Of a DNA stretch of 60,000 bases, positions 26,120 through 38,548 are shown one piece after another. The notes below the pieces were generated by a model, which saw nothing but the letters and a program-made list of their open reading frames with translations, did no database searches and was not told where the DNA came from. This stretch comes from Apostichopus japonicus. Its lineage: Eukaryota > Echinodermata > Holothuroidea > Aspidochirotida > Stichopodidae. The position numbers and the translations under genes are program-made. Each line of letters starts with the position of its first letter. Position 1 is the stretch's first letter. The stretch lies in NCBI RefSeq assembly GCF_037975245.1, contig NC_092568.1, forward strand, positions 37,972,501 to 38,032,500. The letters run 5' to 3'.

Positions 26120-26489
26120 TATGCTGACTTTATTACCCCCTCTCTTCTAAAGTTGTCGATCACCAGTTGATTATACTCCAGTCTGGATAGAATTCCTTCC
26201 ATACTTCTGAGCTGTTGTGAGAACCTAAATAACGGCAGTACAGGTGAAGCACGACAATAAGAAAACGCAGTAGGCCTAGGCCCTACATGTATTCTCGGCA
26301 TATGCGAATAGCGTGACTTTACTACGTACATTTACATCACTCACATCAGTCTATTACAGTCTAGTGCAGCGCACCACTGCACCGTACGCATTACGTTCAC
26401 GTTGTATCCAGGGACCAGCTAGACCTCAACGAACATTTAGATTCCCGCCATTTTACAATAGCGCTATTATATACTAAAAGTAAACAACA

Positions 26490-27335
26490 TATTAGAGAAC
26501 GGCATCAAATGAGACAACAACATCAAAGTAGACAACGGCATCGAAGGAGACAACAACATTAAAGTAGACCACGGCATTAAAGGAGGCAACGGCATCAGAG
26601 GAGACAACACCATTGAAGTAGACAACGGCATTAAAGGAGACAACAACATTAAAGTAGACCACGGCATTAAAGGAGGCAACGGCATCAGAGGAGACAACAC
26701 CATTGAAGTAGACAACAACATTATAGTAGGCAACAACATTAAACGAGGCAACAACATTGAAGTAGACAAGGGCATTAAAGTAGACAACAACATTAAAGGA
26801 GACAACAACATTGAAGTAGACAACGGCATTACAGGAGACAACAACATTAAAGTAGACAACAACATTTAAGTAGACAACGGCATGAAAGGAGGCAACTGCA
26901 TCAGAGGAGACAACAACATTGAAGTAGACAACAACATCAAAGGAGACAACGGCATGAAAGGAGGCAACTGCATCAAAGGAGACAACAACATTGAAGTAGA
27001 CAACGGCATTACAGGAGACAACAACATTAAAGTAGACAACAACATTAAAGTAGACAACGGCATGAAAGGAGGCAACTGCATCAAAGGAGACAACAACATG
27101 AAAGTAGACAACGGCATCAAGGGAGACAACAACATTAAATGAGACAACGTCATTAAGGGAGACAACAACATTAAAGTAGACAATGGCAATAAAGGAGGCA
27201 ACAACATGGAAGAAGACAACGGCATAAAAGTAGACAACAACATCAAAGGAGACAACAACATCAAATGAGACAACATAAAAGTAAACAACAACATTAAATT
27301 AGACAACAGCATCGAAGGAGACAACATCAAAGGAG
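26490..27335 (-). repeat. 18-bp minisatellite array, right arm (inverted)
   Basis: The same 18-bp unit in reverse complement (GACAACGGCATCAAAGGA-like), about 45 units with higher-order repeats. It pairs with the left arm. Confidence 0.9.
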
Positions 27336-27375
27336 ACCACAAAATACATTTCCCTTTTGGCGTTCCATATTAAAG

Positions 27376-30300
27376 AAGGAAAACTGTACCGTTGTTCAAG
27401 TGTTTCCAAGTTGTACTATAGTATGTGGTTACTCTTTTTTATTTCCTTCCAGTATACATATAAAATTGATAGAGGGGAGTAATATAATTCCTAGAATAAC
27501 TAATATAAAAGGTGATTTTTTCTTTTAGATGATAGGATATTATATGAAATACATTTACACATACAAAAGTTAATGCATAAACGATATAAAAAACAGACTT
27601 CAAGAAACAGTCCAAGAATAACTAATACAAAAGGGGAAAAATGTTAAGATGATAGGATGTCATATAAACTACATCTACACATACAACAAATAATACATAA
27701 AACGATATAAGAAGCAGACTACAAAAAACATTCTAAGTGCTTGGATGGAATGTATAAAGCAGCACGGTAAATAAGTTTCTGTAAACTTACGTTCGTTTTT
27801 TTTTTGTGGGGATTTCTTAGATATTGCTCGATTTGTGCATGAGACATTTTAGTATAGTATACAAAGGGTGATTCTGATCACTGTAAATCTTATTAACCAT
27901 TCTTGTAAACTCAGTTCTTGCAGCAGCATTTACTTTTTCTAAAAGTATATTGTAATCTAAATTAAATATAGCTGATGTGTATTTAAGAAACTTCATTCTT
28001 CTTTCTTTGCTTTCTTGCAATATAAAATGGTAACACTAGGCTATATTCAAGTATATTATTGTTGACCCACTGCATGGCCATTCTGTTTTCACGAGTTATG
28101 TTAACGTGTATGAAATGCTTCATTAATCAATTAAAAGACGAGGTGGAAATAATAAAGATGTTACCTTCCCACAATCCTGGGTGTTTTCAAATAACAGTTA
28201 GTTGTTTCCCAAATCAGTTTGACATGGTTGGTATTGTCGGCTTGTTCCAAAGGGTAATATTCGTCGTTATGCCAAAAGCATGGAACTTAGACAAATTGTG
28301 TTACTGAGTGGTTATAGTGACTACAGTATTCGTCAGTAAGTGAAAACGAGGGTGGGCCATATAGGTGGACATTCGGCTAAAATCGTCAGAAAAAAGAAAG
28401 AAAAAAAGACAGTTGTAGAATTTCTGACCCGGCTCAACCGATTCTTTACCCTCGAAATAGGTCAGAACGATATCTAACTCAATTTCGCCAAAAGTGCACT
28501 TTCGCCACTACGCGGAAACGGGGACGACTTGTTATTGACCAAGTGGTTTGTTGCCGGATTTTTTCAAGGTCTTGGTACTACGGGCGGAGGTTATTAATTA
28601 AGTTTCGTAACTCATCGGGAGGCGATTAGAGGGGTGGGGCGTAGGGTTGTGGGGCGCGCGTTTTCATGCAGTTGGGAACTATCTCAATCAAGAAGTGATG
28701 GGTGCGTCCGACCACCCCACGCCCTTTGATTACACTTCATGATATTCACAGGAGATGTGCTCATTTCTCCAATCGCATGCGAGATTTATTTTTAGATAAA
28801 TTGTTCGAGTTACGGTACTAGGTTTGGGGTAACAATTAGCATTTAGGTCGGAGTGTATAACATTTTATATCTGGATAGCAGTGTTGCATCGAAGGACATA
28901 GGTCTAGTACAGTTCGTATATAGATCCTGGTCTAATACCGAAATGCGTCATGTTCCCCCGCTACGACTCGGTCGAGTTCAAGACCAGCCACACTTGGTTT
29001 CATAGCACAGTTGTACAATTGTTTAAGGCGTCCATACACGCATTATGATAGACCATATATATATACATGCATTAGTGAGAGAGGAAAAAATGGAATCGTC
29101 AAAATGGAGTTGTCGGTTTGAGGCGCACGCCCCTTCCGAAATCCTCGATTCGTCACTGACTACCCTGTGTATATAATACGGATCAGCGCTGTAATTATGC
29201 CACTGTTCCTCTTTCTCTTCCCGGTGTCTCGGCATTTTAATTCTACTCCCTCCTTTTCTCCGTTTTCTATTTTTCTCTCTTTCTTCTTTTCTTTTCCCTT
29301 CCTTCCTCTCCTTCCTCCTTTTTCTCCCCTCTTTTTACTTCTCTCTTTTTCTCTCTCCTCTTTTTCTTACACGGGGGGGGGGGGGGGGGGGCTGGATACG
29401 GGCCTGGATACTTACTTCTTGTAGTGTGAACACAGCTCTAAGTTCTAAAGTTGTTTTCAGGTTTTCCATGTACATTAACTGTTTCGAAAACATGTTCACA
29501 TGATAACGAAAATATAATTAACCATCTACTTGCCATGACAACCACGCGGGAAGAAAATAAATCAGGGACCGGAATATTTGATATCTTTAATATGCACAGG
29601 GACATAGCCGCTGGGTGGCATGGTGGCACATGCCTCCCACTTCCCTACCCGGAACTTGCATACACTCGCAAGCAAAGTCGTACACACTGGCAATATTTAA
29701 AGTGATCAAATCCCCTTACCGAAACATAATTTCTGAAAGTGGAGGGGATCCTCTCCAGTTAGACCCCTCCCCAGGACAGACGTCAACCAATTTTCTAGGG
29801 TGTAGGATGTTCATGATTACGCATTTAAGTTTAAGTTTGCATTATAATTCGTGGAGCGTATGGCAGAGGGCCCAGAGCCTACATGTTATCACAGAAAATC
29901 ATATCAATAGAAGCGTACACTAAACTTTAAAGCCTCATTACTCATTCGATCTTGACGCTCTAAGCAATCTTTTTTGATACTATAATTGTCTAGTAAATAA
30001 TCGCACAATCCTGAAGATTTTGTTTTTAGTTGCCAGAATGTCGGCTCAATCGCAAAGCTCGAGGGAATGAAAAATTCGGATATCATCGCCTTTGGTTATC
30101 CAAAATAATAATCGGACGTATGCGCGGCAGGTGTATTGACCTATGCGTTCATAACTGCTCATGAGGCTGTACGCTGGACTACGTGTTATAATGTATGCCA
30201 ACATACAGCCTACCGATGGCATTACGTAATGTCTGGCTCACTCCATATCTCTGAAATAACGTTTCCGTAGCAGAGCGAGCCGTTCGAAGGACACACTTAA

Positions 30301-30840
30301 CAAACATCTTCGAGTTCTTCGATCTTCCAGCTGGAAGTGTTCACTACAAGCCTACGTTATCTTTTTTCCCAGTATTTCCGCAACTGCATATGCTTGCGCA
30401 TGCGCCCGATTAATATTTTGAACTGACTGTGCAAACGCGGTGCAAATTGTTATTGTAGTGCGCGTGCGCGCTACAATGTTGGCATTACCGGACAAGTGAA
30501 CGATACCTACATGACCGGACGTTAAAATTTAAAGTTTGATATAGTCTCTGTATATTTGCAGTTTCAGAGGCTAGCTACGTAGCCAACTTATTCTGAGCCT
30601 GTCACGGCGCTCACGGGCTCGCTCACCTACATGACGATACTCCCTGGTGTATTGTCCGCCCAAAACATAACACCATGAACAACCGAAAAGTTCTTCCTAA
30701 TACTGCAAGCACATCAGCAGCGCTTCACTAATACTGCGTAGTTACAGACAAGCGCAGTTCTAGTCATTGTCTGAATTTGCTATTCACACGTTCTCTGCGT
30801 ATGGATCAAAATTTGGCTAAGAAAAACGTAAATCGTCGTA
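27376..30840. other. Intergenic DNA, no gene seen
   Basis: No convincing coding region. It holds a pyrimidine-rich stretch (29190-29370) ending in a long G run (29374-29391). A short segment near 29735-29790 (AGTTAGACCCCTCCCCAGGA) resembles the interior of the G-rich hAT-like MITE family found at 30849. Confidence 0.5.
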
Positions 30841-30848
30841 ATGGTGAT

Positions 30849-31214
30849 CAAGGGCGTAGGAACCGGGGGGGCTGGGGGGGCGCCAGCCCCCCAGTGAAAA
30901 ATGTGGAGGGGCGGAAGTATCATTCCGCCCCCCCGCTCCGCAAGTCAGAAAACCCCTTTTTCATTTCCAAATGAGAAAAAAAATCTCATTTGGAGCACCA
31001 AATTGCATCTAAGGCCAGGTGAAAATACAAAATTAAGTTTACAAAATGGAGTGGGTGTTGAAGTGTGCTATATTGCACCAAATTGCATCTGAGGCCACCT
31101 GGAAATGCAGAAAATTCCAAAGGGGAGGGGGACACCCCCTCCCCTTAGACCCCTCCCCCAGGCCGGCCATCAGTCTTCAGCCCCCCCACTCAAAAGTACC
31201 TTCCTACGCCACTG
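30849..31214 (+). mobile_element. G-rich hAT-like MITE, copy 1
   Basis: The ends CAAGGGCGTAGGAA and TTCCTACGCCACTG are imperfect inverted repeats. Perfect 8-bp duplications ATGGTGAT flank it (30841-30848 and 31215-31222). The interior carries G runs, a short ATGAGA/TCTCAT hairpin and GCACCAAATTGCATCT twice. No transposase. Confidence 0.92.
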
Positions 31215-31299
31215 ATGGTGATACTATTAACAGCAGAATATTACCAAAAAGAGAGTTAGGGATCTATTTTATTCGTGCTGATACAAGGAATGCGTAAGG

Positions 31300-32215
31300 A
31301 GGCTTTACATTCTCTGACTTTTAAAAGAGGGAGAACAAGTTATCTTCAACTGTCTCCCTTACACCACGAAGACTGGCTACGAGCCTACGCATTACCGCTA
31401 CCATGAAAGCATTTTACCACACTGAGCACACTTGAACACGCAACTGTCCTTGTATTACGGTCATGTTGGATTTCCTAAATATTGTGTTCAACAGCAAGTA
31501 GTTAGGCTTATATCGTTTGGTGTCTGGTTCGTTGGTTTGTTTACACAACACGTGTATCTTCCAATGAGCGAAACGTCATTACTATTTGTCCAACCTTTTT
31601 TATACTTTATATCAGACAAAATTGTTTTAACATATTCTTGGCAAGAATGTAAAACAATCTTGATTGCAAAAAGACTGAAATTAATTTAACAGATCTTAGC
31701 GAATTTAATCACGCCACCCGGTATAGATCTGTATCGCAAAAAAAAAAAAACCTTGATATCTTTCCCACCTGGCATCTAGGGGAAATTCCAAACCTCTATT
31801 GTTGAATACAAAGAAAAACAATATACAAATATAAAATCGCAGTCGGAATTGTAGTCACTTCTACGGAATATATTCCTTCTGATATACCTGGTTATTTGAC
31901 ATTTCCACCATATTTGTTACATTAAAGGTAAGTGTTGTTGCGAATTGACATACCTTTCATTTCATTTATCATTGGTTTTAATGTTTGAAATATAAAATAA
32001 TATAATATTTTGGAATGTTGTTCACCAACAGTGATTGAAACCAGACACTTCAATATTCGTATAGCTTTGCATTACATCGTTTATAACCATTGTAGATGAT
32101 ATACTAATTTAAATCCGTCTGTTATATAGTTTAGGTCGAGCGCTGAGTTTCATAGCGTTGAAAATGCTTTCAAAAGGTATTTTAGACACAATACACATTT
32201 TAGACATATTTCCCG
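31300..32215. other. Intergenic DNA, no gene seen
   Basis: Plain AT-rich sequence with an A run at 31738-31750. Nothing else supported. Confidence 0.5.
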
Positions 32216-32216
32216 T

Positions 32217-32960
32217 GACTGGACGATTACCCCCAGTCAATAACCCCCAGACGATTACCCACCGGACAATTACCCCCCCGGACAAATACCACCCTGAACA
32301 ATTCCCCCAGGACAACTACCACCCGGACGGATACCCCCGAGGACAAACCCCTCCCCCCGGACAACTACCCACCCGGATAACTATCTCCTCGGAGGAATAC
32401 CCCCTAGACAATTAACCCCCGGATAAATACCCCCGGACGAATATCCCCATGGACATATGCCGTTAACTATAGGGGATGCAGCGACGGATACGCAGGTCTT
32501 TTTTTCGAGTTTAGTTTCCCGCGGGCCTCAACATATACCCTTATCCCTAGGGCACTGCTTGAGGATATATACAATTGGGTCAGGGTGCCGGTTAAACTGG
32601 CACCACTAGGGTCGTTGTGTGCCCTGGCACTTTTAGCGTATTCTGGTTTAGTTCGGGTAGTAACCTGGGTGAAGTATCTGTGCCCGTGTATTTGCGCGAG
32701 TGGAGTTTTCCCGACGGTAATTTCCGGGGGTTAGGGGGAATTGTCCTCGGGGGTAATTTTCCTCTGGGTTACTTGTCCGGGGGTAATTGTCTGGGGGTAT
32801 TTGTCCTCGGGGTGTATGTCCAGGGGATAGTTGTCCCGGGTTAGTTGTCCAAGGAGGTATTCGTCTTCGGGGGTTTATGTCCGGTGGTGATTGTCACGGG
32901 GACTTGTCCCGGTGGTATGAGTCGGGGTATATTTCCGGGGGGTATTTGTCCGGCAACTTT
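32217..32960. mobile_element. Second foldback-like element: inverted arrays of ~15-bp units
   Basis: The left arm (about 32217-32455) is a degenerate tandem array of GGACAATTACCCCCC-like units, about 15-16 bp each. The right arm (about 32695-32958) has the same unit as reverse complement (CGGGGGTAATTGTCC). About 240 bp of unique sequence separates them. Outer ends GACTGGACGATTACCCCC and the complement of GCCGGACAAATACCCCC mirror each other. This layout matches the outer domain of sea urchin TU elements as I recall them (about 15-bp repeats). I could not define a clear TSD. The ORFs inside are repeat artefacts. Confidence 0.75.
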
Positions 32961-33729
32961 TTTTTTTATTCTAATCTTTTGCTTGTTTGATGGTATATCG
33001 GAAATTCAATGTCACTATTCTGGCGCTCAAGCATCCAGGTTGTGTCGTGAGTAGACACACCCTATGGTTTTCTACGACGGCCAGTGTTTATAATATGTCG
33101 CCAGAGTCGATGTCTGTAAATCTAAAACTTCAAAAGCAAACTCGGATTGAATGAATTTCATAAGTGGTATATAATGTGGGTCCAATTCAATGAGTACAAT
33201 AACCATATGGCTTTCAAAGAGATAAACGCATTTGCGTTTTCCATGGCTCTATTCTAGATGTCAAAGTGTGTAAAATGCTCACACGTAGTAAGGTTAGCAC
33301 TTGTAACGTTATTTGAATCTACGTGATGGTAAAGGCGCTATTGGAGGTGCGTGTGCGTGCGTGGACGGGTTTTTGTGTGGGTTTGTAGGCCTCACAATTG
33401 GCGAAATGAGACAAACGAACTTCCTGTCACCACTCGATCACCAGTTGTCAAACGATAGCGAGCAATGTCATCGATAACATAGTACAGGGTAGAATAAAGG
33501 GGAAAGCCATCGGATGTAGCTAATACAATATAACAAAATTGTGTGAGAGAGCGTGTGTATGACTTGACTTTAAAAAATAACTCAAAAGGAAAAAGCTTAG
33601 ATTGACTTCTGTTACGAGGGCCCATTGTAGCCTAACGCTAGTCACTGCTAGTGAGGAACCTAATGTTATAATATAGAAAGTTTTTAAAATGGCCTATGAC
33701 AAATCAATATTTGAGAAATTAGGTCGGGT

Positions 33730-34660
33730 CACCGTGTCAGCATGTTATTTATGTAATGAGCAATACACCATTGTTCTGGTATATTCCTTATGATGGCACG
33801 CTGGTCTCGGTTCCCGTCGGTTTACGTGAAATCCCGTTGTACGCTGGCACGCATCTTCGTGGATTCTCTGGAATGTTCGCGAGATATGCAAAGGACTTCC
33901 GGGAACGGAGAAACTGGGTCGAATTGTTACTCAGGTGTATCGAGAAAGATCTAGATGATTCTTGACAATTGTATAAAAACCCGCCCCAGATCGGAAAGTT
34001 TCTCAGTTTCTGAACGAATACAAGCGACGACACATATTATACCATTCTACATCGTCAGTGCTCAACTGCCAGTAGTTTCGGAGGGATTGAGATATCGATA
34101 CCAAGATTGTTTCTACACTTCCATTCAGAAGTTTGAAGAGGACTTTGCTGTGAAACTACAGTTTTCCAGTCTTTATTTCAGAGAAGTTGAAGAATTTCTG
34201 TCTCCGTTGAGGAAGTTCGTTACGCCAGGAGTTGGTGGCTATAAAGCTGATTTTGGACTGACTCTGGTAATATTTAGTCGGCGAGAAGTTCGACTTGTGC
34301 TTCACTCGATTGTGGCTGGAAGTCCGTCTTCTATTTTTGGAGCATCGCCGGAAAGAAGGTGACTGCTGTTCCTGGGATCGCGAGAAACTTCGTCGAGGAC
34401 CAGTGAATTTCGCGGTACAACGGACCAAGAATCGTCGTCATCAAGGTCGTGGCCGCTGAGGGATATCGCCGTTGGAAGAGACCAGCGTGTTTTAAAGTGT
34501 GTCCTATCTTGTTAAGTTTGTGAGTAATTTTCTATATATTTGTAATTACCACTTGATGTTGTTGGCTCAAACTCCATTGTTCAATATAGTTTACGTTCTC
34601 ATTCAAATTCTCTAGACTCGTCAATTTGTCTGTGTTCCTCCCAGAAACGAACCCAGGCTT
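33730..34660 (+). other. Possible LTR-like or promoter-bearing segment
   Basis: A TATA box (GTATAAAAACCCGCC, about 33971-33985) is followed about 30 bp later by TCTCAGTTTCTG, an initiator-like word. The GC-richer block runs to about 34500. This is the usual look of an LTR U3/R region, but I found no second copy, no TSD and no clear TG...CA borders. The 135-residue ORF at 33955-34362 has no recognisable domain. Confidence 0.25.
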
Positions 34661-35559
34661 GTGTCTCGTTAAAAATTAATTATCGAGACCTCTCGCATTC
34701 CAACGTAACACTTCATATATAGTATGTGGATCCACGTTATTGAGCCCAAGAAACCTCTTGTTTTCTAACATTGTCAAGGCACCTGAGGTTTTTGAAACAT
34801 GTATTACAATTAACCCTTCCAGAATAATTAGATTGTAATTGGCAAATTTCCAACTTCCCCTTTGATTCGTTTCTTGGAGCAATTTGCAAATAAACATAAT
34901 ATTTCTAGACTTTGGTCAGATGTGACGAATGAGCTTCTAGAAGCTCCCACATTGATTTCTCTTCTAGTTATTTCCGTACAGGTTAATTTATTCAATATTT
35001 TTCAATGTTACTCCAAGGACCCTACCATATTTTGTGGAGGTAAAATGTCATTTGACTTCAGCATATGTTAAAGGTTTCGGGTTGATGGAATGTGATATTG
35101 AAGCGCCAAGCGAAACGAGAGAAATTATTTTGGGTAACGCCTCCCATATTTAGAACGCAAAGATTGGGTTAAATGACATTGGTGAGCACATGGCAGAGCA
35201 CGCCAAAACACAAAACTTTAATTTGGTAGTGTTATTGTTTTTTTTTGGAGGGGGGGGGGGTAGAAAATAGTAATTGCAAACACGTCTCCTTCGATGGTAC
35301 ATCGACCACGGCCTCGTCGTCACCATATTCTATAAGTAGCCCAGTTTGTACCCAAATCCGTATTCCAACAGTTCGGAGAGGTCAGTGCTAGTCGCGAGGG
35401 TGATAAAGATCCTTCTAAAAGTATTCTCTGGCAGATACTATGAAACTGATCTTAATTCTGCTTAATGTAAAACACCTTGACGTCGTCGTATGTAATGGAC
35501 AGAGGGTATTTCATACTATCAATGACACGTTATTCAGAAGTTTATCACCTTTATCAAAT

Positions 35560-35905
35560 CTGATTTGTTTTGTATATCGATATGTAAAGCTGCGAATGCT
35601 GCAATTTTCTAACGATTTCATGTTAAAATTTGTTAACCACGTTGATTTTGAGTACTGTGAAATGGATACCGATTCGGCCTACTTGGCCATTTCGGGAGCA
35701 TCACTGGAAGATGTGATTAAACCAGACATTGAATCTTTGTTTGAACAAGAGAAACATCTCTGGTTTCCTTGATCGATCATCCCTGAACACAAACAATACG
35801 ACAAACGCACACCAGGTATATTTAAACTGGAATGGCGTGGAGAAGGGATCATGTCAAATGTTATTATTGTTTCGGTTCAGACGAAAAAAAAGTCAGCTGC
35901 AAGGG
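35560..35905 (+). pseudogene. Protein-primed DNA polymerase B fragment (Polinton/Maverick-like)
   Basis: The open frame ending at 35772 reads LRMLQFSNDFMLKFVNHVDF, then EYCEMDTDSAYLAIS. MDTDSAY is the catalytic motif C region of family B DNA polymerases. The next downstream pieces (HTPGIFKLEWRGEG in one frame, CYYCFGSDEKKVSCKG in another) match the segment that normally follows in Polinton-type polymerases. At least two frameshifts and a stop break the gene. Only the palm end remains; no exonuclease domain, integrase or capsid gene was seen nearby. Confidence 0.7.
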
Positions 35906-36654
35906 GTTTTATATAAATTCGGCTACCATCACCAAAGATAAGATCCCTGGAGGGTTGCTCGAAATAAGTGTTTCTGTACAAGCATCTGAAAGAGGTTTCA
36001 GCCTGAGTGGTGGTCAGATTCAAACTTACATTCAAGAACCAGACAACATAACTGTTTTGTGGTTTCGATGGTGCTACATGAATAATCTTAAATGAATGTG
36101 ACACACTACTTGCTGTAGCGTATAGCCAGGATGGACAACATACTTCAAAGTAGTCCAGTAAAAAACGTTCAAACGTTCGCATCCAGTTCACCGTGCCTGT
36201 GGAATGCACTTCCATCTCAAGCCGTAAGTCTGTGTTTTACTCTAGGGATGAGTAACATCAGCGTAAATTAGAGCGAAGTGAGCGTGTGGATGATGGTCGG
36301 AGCTGAAACAAGTTTGTGAGGTAGCTTGGTCATACATTGTGCATACATTTGAACACCATCAGAAGTAGTTTGTTGTTGATTAGTTAACGTATCGGGAGCC
36401 AGTGGAGTTCGATCATGATAGGGGTAATGTGATTATACTTCCGAGTTCTAGTAACGAGACGTGCGGCGGTGTATAGTATACGAGTTGTAGCCTGTCAATT
36501 TTACAGCCTGGTAATCCATACAGAATACTAAACCGAGACGATGTATGTATTACTTCTGTCTTACTATCATTGAGTTGTAAGTTTTTGCTAACATCCAACT
36601 TCTTATATATGACAAACAGTTGTCCAGACGTTGTAATTCTGAGTAGTACTTGAT

Positions 36655-36745
36655 TGACTCTATATCCAGTTATATCTGGCTTTATATGGCCAGATAAAAC
36701 TTGTTCTGGCCAGATTAAACCAGATTTAAAGCCAGATCTGGGATT
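36655..36745. repeat. Clustered CCAGATnTAA / TATCTGG words
   Basis: Several inverted and direct copies of CCAGAT / ATCTGG occur within 90 bp (CCAGTTATATCTGG, GGCCAGATAAAACTTGTTCT, GGCCAGATTAAACCAGATTT). They can form small hairpins. Origin unclear. Confidence 0.5.
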
Positions 36746-38548
36746 TCGGTAAGGGGTGACTGTCACCAAATCTTATATATAGCTGGCTGTTGTCGGCATA
36801 ACACATGAGGTAAGTTGGTGTCGGCGCATGATATCACCAATAGGCCCCATGTATAAACTAAACAATGTCAGACCAAATACAGATCCCTAGTGTCTCAAAC
36901 AATTAATAAAACATCTGCAAAATACCTACGAAGATAGCGTAGCTTCTGTTAAATAGGGCTCCTCAATTACTAGGCATGTACTACACTGTGGCTAGGTGTG
37001 CGCGACTCCTAAGCCTACACAGTACCTCGATCACTGCTACTCTGAACCTATTCGGGTGATTAGCGCGACTTTGCAAATTTTCCCAATGATTTATCTTGTC
37101 TCATAGCTGCAGAGGGGTGTGCGAAAAATAACTCTATATTACTCAATTACACTGCCTAAATCAAAGCGATCTCTTACGCAATGAAAATCTAAGGTTGAAA
37201 GAGCATCTATCTTCAACTCGCAACTGGTGTTGATTGAAAATATTTACAAAACATCCTAGCAGCAATAACAACAAACTTGTCTCAAACTCCTTAAATTGTT
37301 GTATATTTTTGCCAACTATGACTGACGGCATCTAGGAAATGCCTTAAGAATCAATTTAGGAGATGTTTGTCCACCAAAATTGTATTGGTATTCTGACACG
37401 AAACATTTGAACAATGCTTATTGTTAGAAGAAATAACCAATTCGTGGTGATATGGACGGTTAATATTACGGACAGTTTATTGGTTGAGAAACTAATATAT
37501 GACCAAAACATGATTATGAATGCCTTGAAAACACATTATGAACTCCGTAAGCTCAAACCGTTCCCTCAAATATATATTTATCTTAGATTTTAAATGTTGC
37601 TTTCGCTGTATGTTGGTAAATGTTCCATGAAGGTTGTGAACAATCTCCGCACATGAAAACTTCCCGTACCTAATGCACGTGCAGATAGCGAACCATTTTA
37701 CAGCTAATTTGCATTGAGATTGGTCATTGATAAAAATCTAACCAGGCGACATTAATTTTCGTAAACGGCGCCTAGCCATTCCCCAACGTAACTAAACATC
37801 CAAACCTGAAGCTTTTATTTGACCCTGAATCTCGACAATTGCGAAATAGCAATAGCAAAGCTGTATATACAAAGAGTACACCTTTTTGCACACAATTTGA
37901 AATGACCCCAAATGACCTTTCACCTCCACAAAACAATAGGCTTCTTAAACTTAACGTGTCACAACCACATATTAAATATGAGATTGTTCCAAGCTTCCCT
38001 TCTTGAGATATCGTTTTTACAAGGTTTTCAAAATTTGACCACTAGTGACCCCAAATAACCTTTGACATCCACAGAAAACAATAGGCTTCTTGTAGTTAAC
38101 GATTCACAACTACATACTAAATATGAGATTGGTCCAAGATTTCCTTTTGAGATATTGTGTTTATGGGTTTTCAAAATTTGACCCCTAGTGTTTACCAGCA
38201 AGGTGTCACACACACACACACTCATACAGGTGTGTTTTACATTCAGAAAGTGAATCAAGTTGTTTTGTTTTCGTGGCCAGCTGGTGACTTTCATGAAAAG
38301 TGCAACATGAAACGTATTTCTTACAGAACGGTTCAGTTAAATATATTTCAAATCAGGTTTAAAAGTCTCCAAATGATTCTCAGATCTTGAAACATTTCCA
38401 ATTAAACTGCAATGGCGTGTCCCACTAAGGTAAACTGATTCGAGGATGGGATTAAAATGCATCTTGAATTTTCAACATCGCATATTTTGGTGCAATACTG
38501 ATGACCTTTTATGATACCATTAACTAATAATAAACATTTTCCATACAG

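Larger units (their letters stand above)
24566..27369. mobile_element. Foldback-type element with minisatellite inverted arms
   Basis: The outer ends are inverted copies: TATGGAACGCCAAAAGGG at the left and its complement at the right. They are flanked by TTAAAG on both sides (24560-24565 and 27370-27375). Inside each end lies a long array of an 18-bp unit, ATG(T/C)(T/C)GTTGTCTCC-like. It reads forward in the left arm (about 24590-25258) and as the reverse complement in the right arm (about 26490-27335). The centre is unique and holds a second inverted-repeat element. The layout recalls Drosophila FB/Galileo and sea urchin TU elements. No transposase is present. The long Met-Leu-Pro-Ser-rich ORFs are only the 18-bp period read in frame. 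Confidence 0.85.

Noticed and set aside
24590-27335. CRISPR-like array
   Set aside because: The repeats are contiguous 18-bp units without unique spacers, and this is an animal genome.
32617-33054. Gly/Val/Pro-rich ORFs of 67-75 residues
   Set aside because: Repeat artefacts of the inverted CGGGGGTAATTGTCC array.
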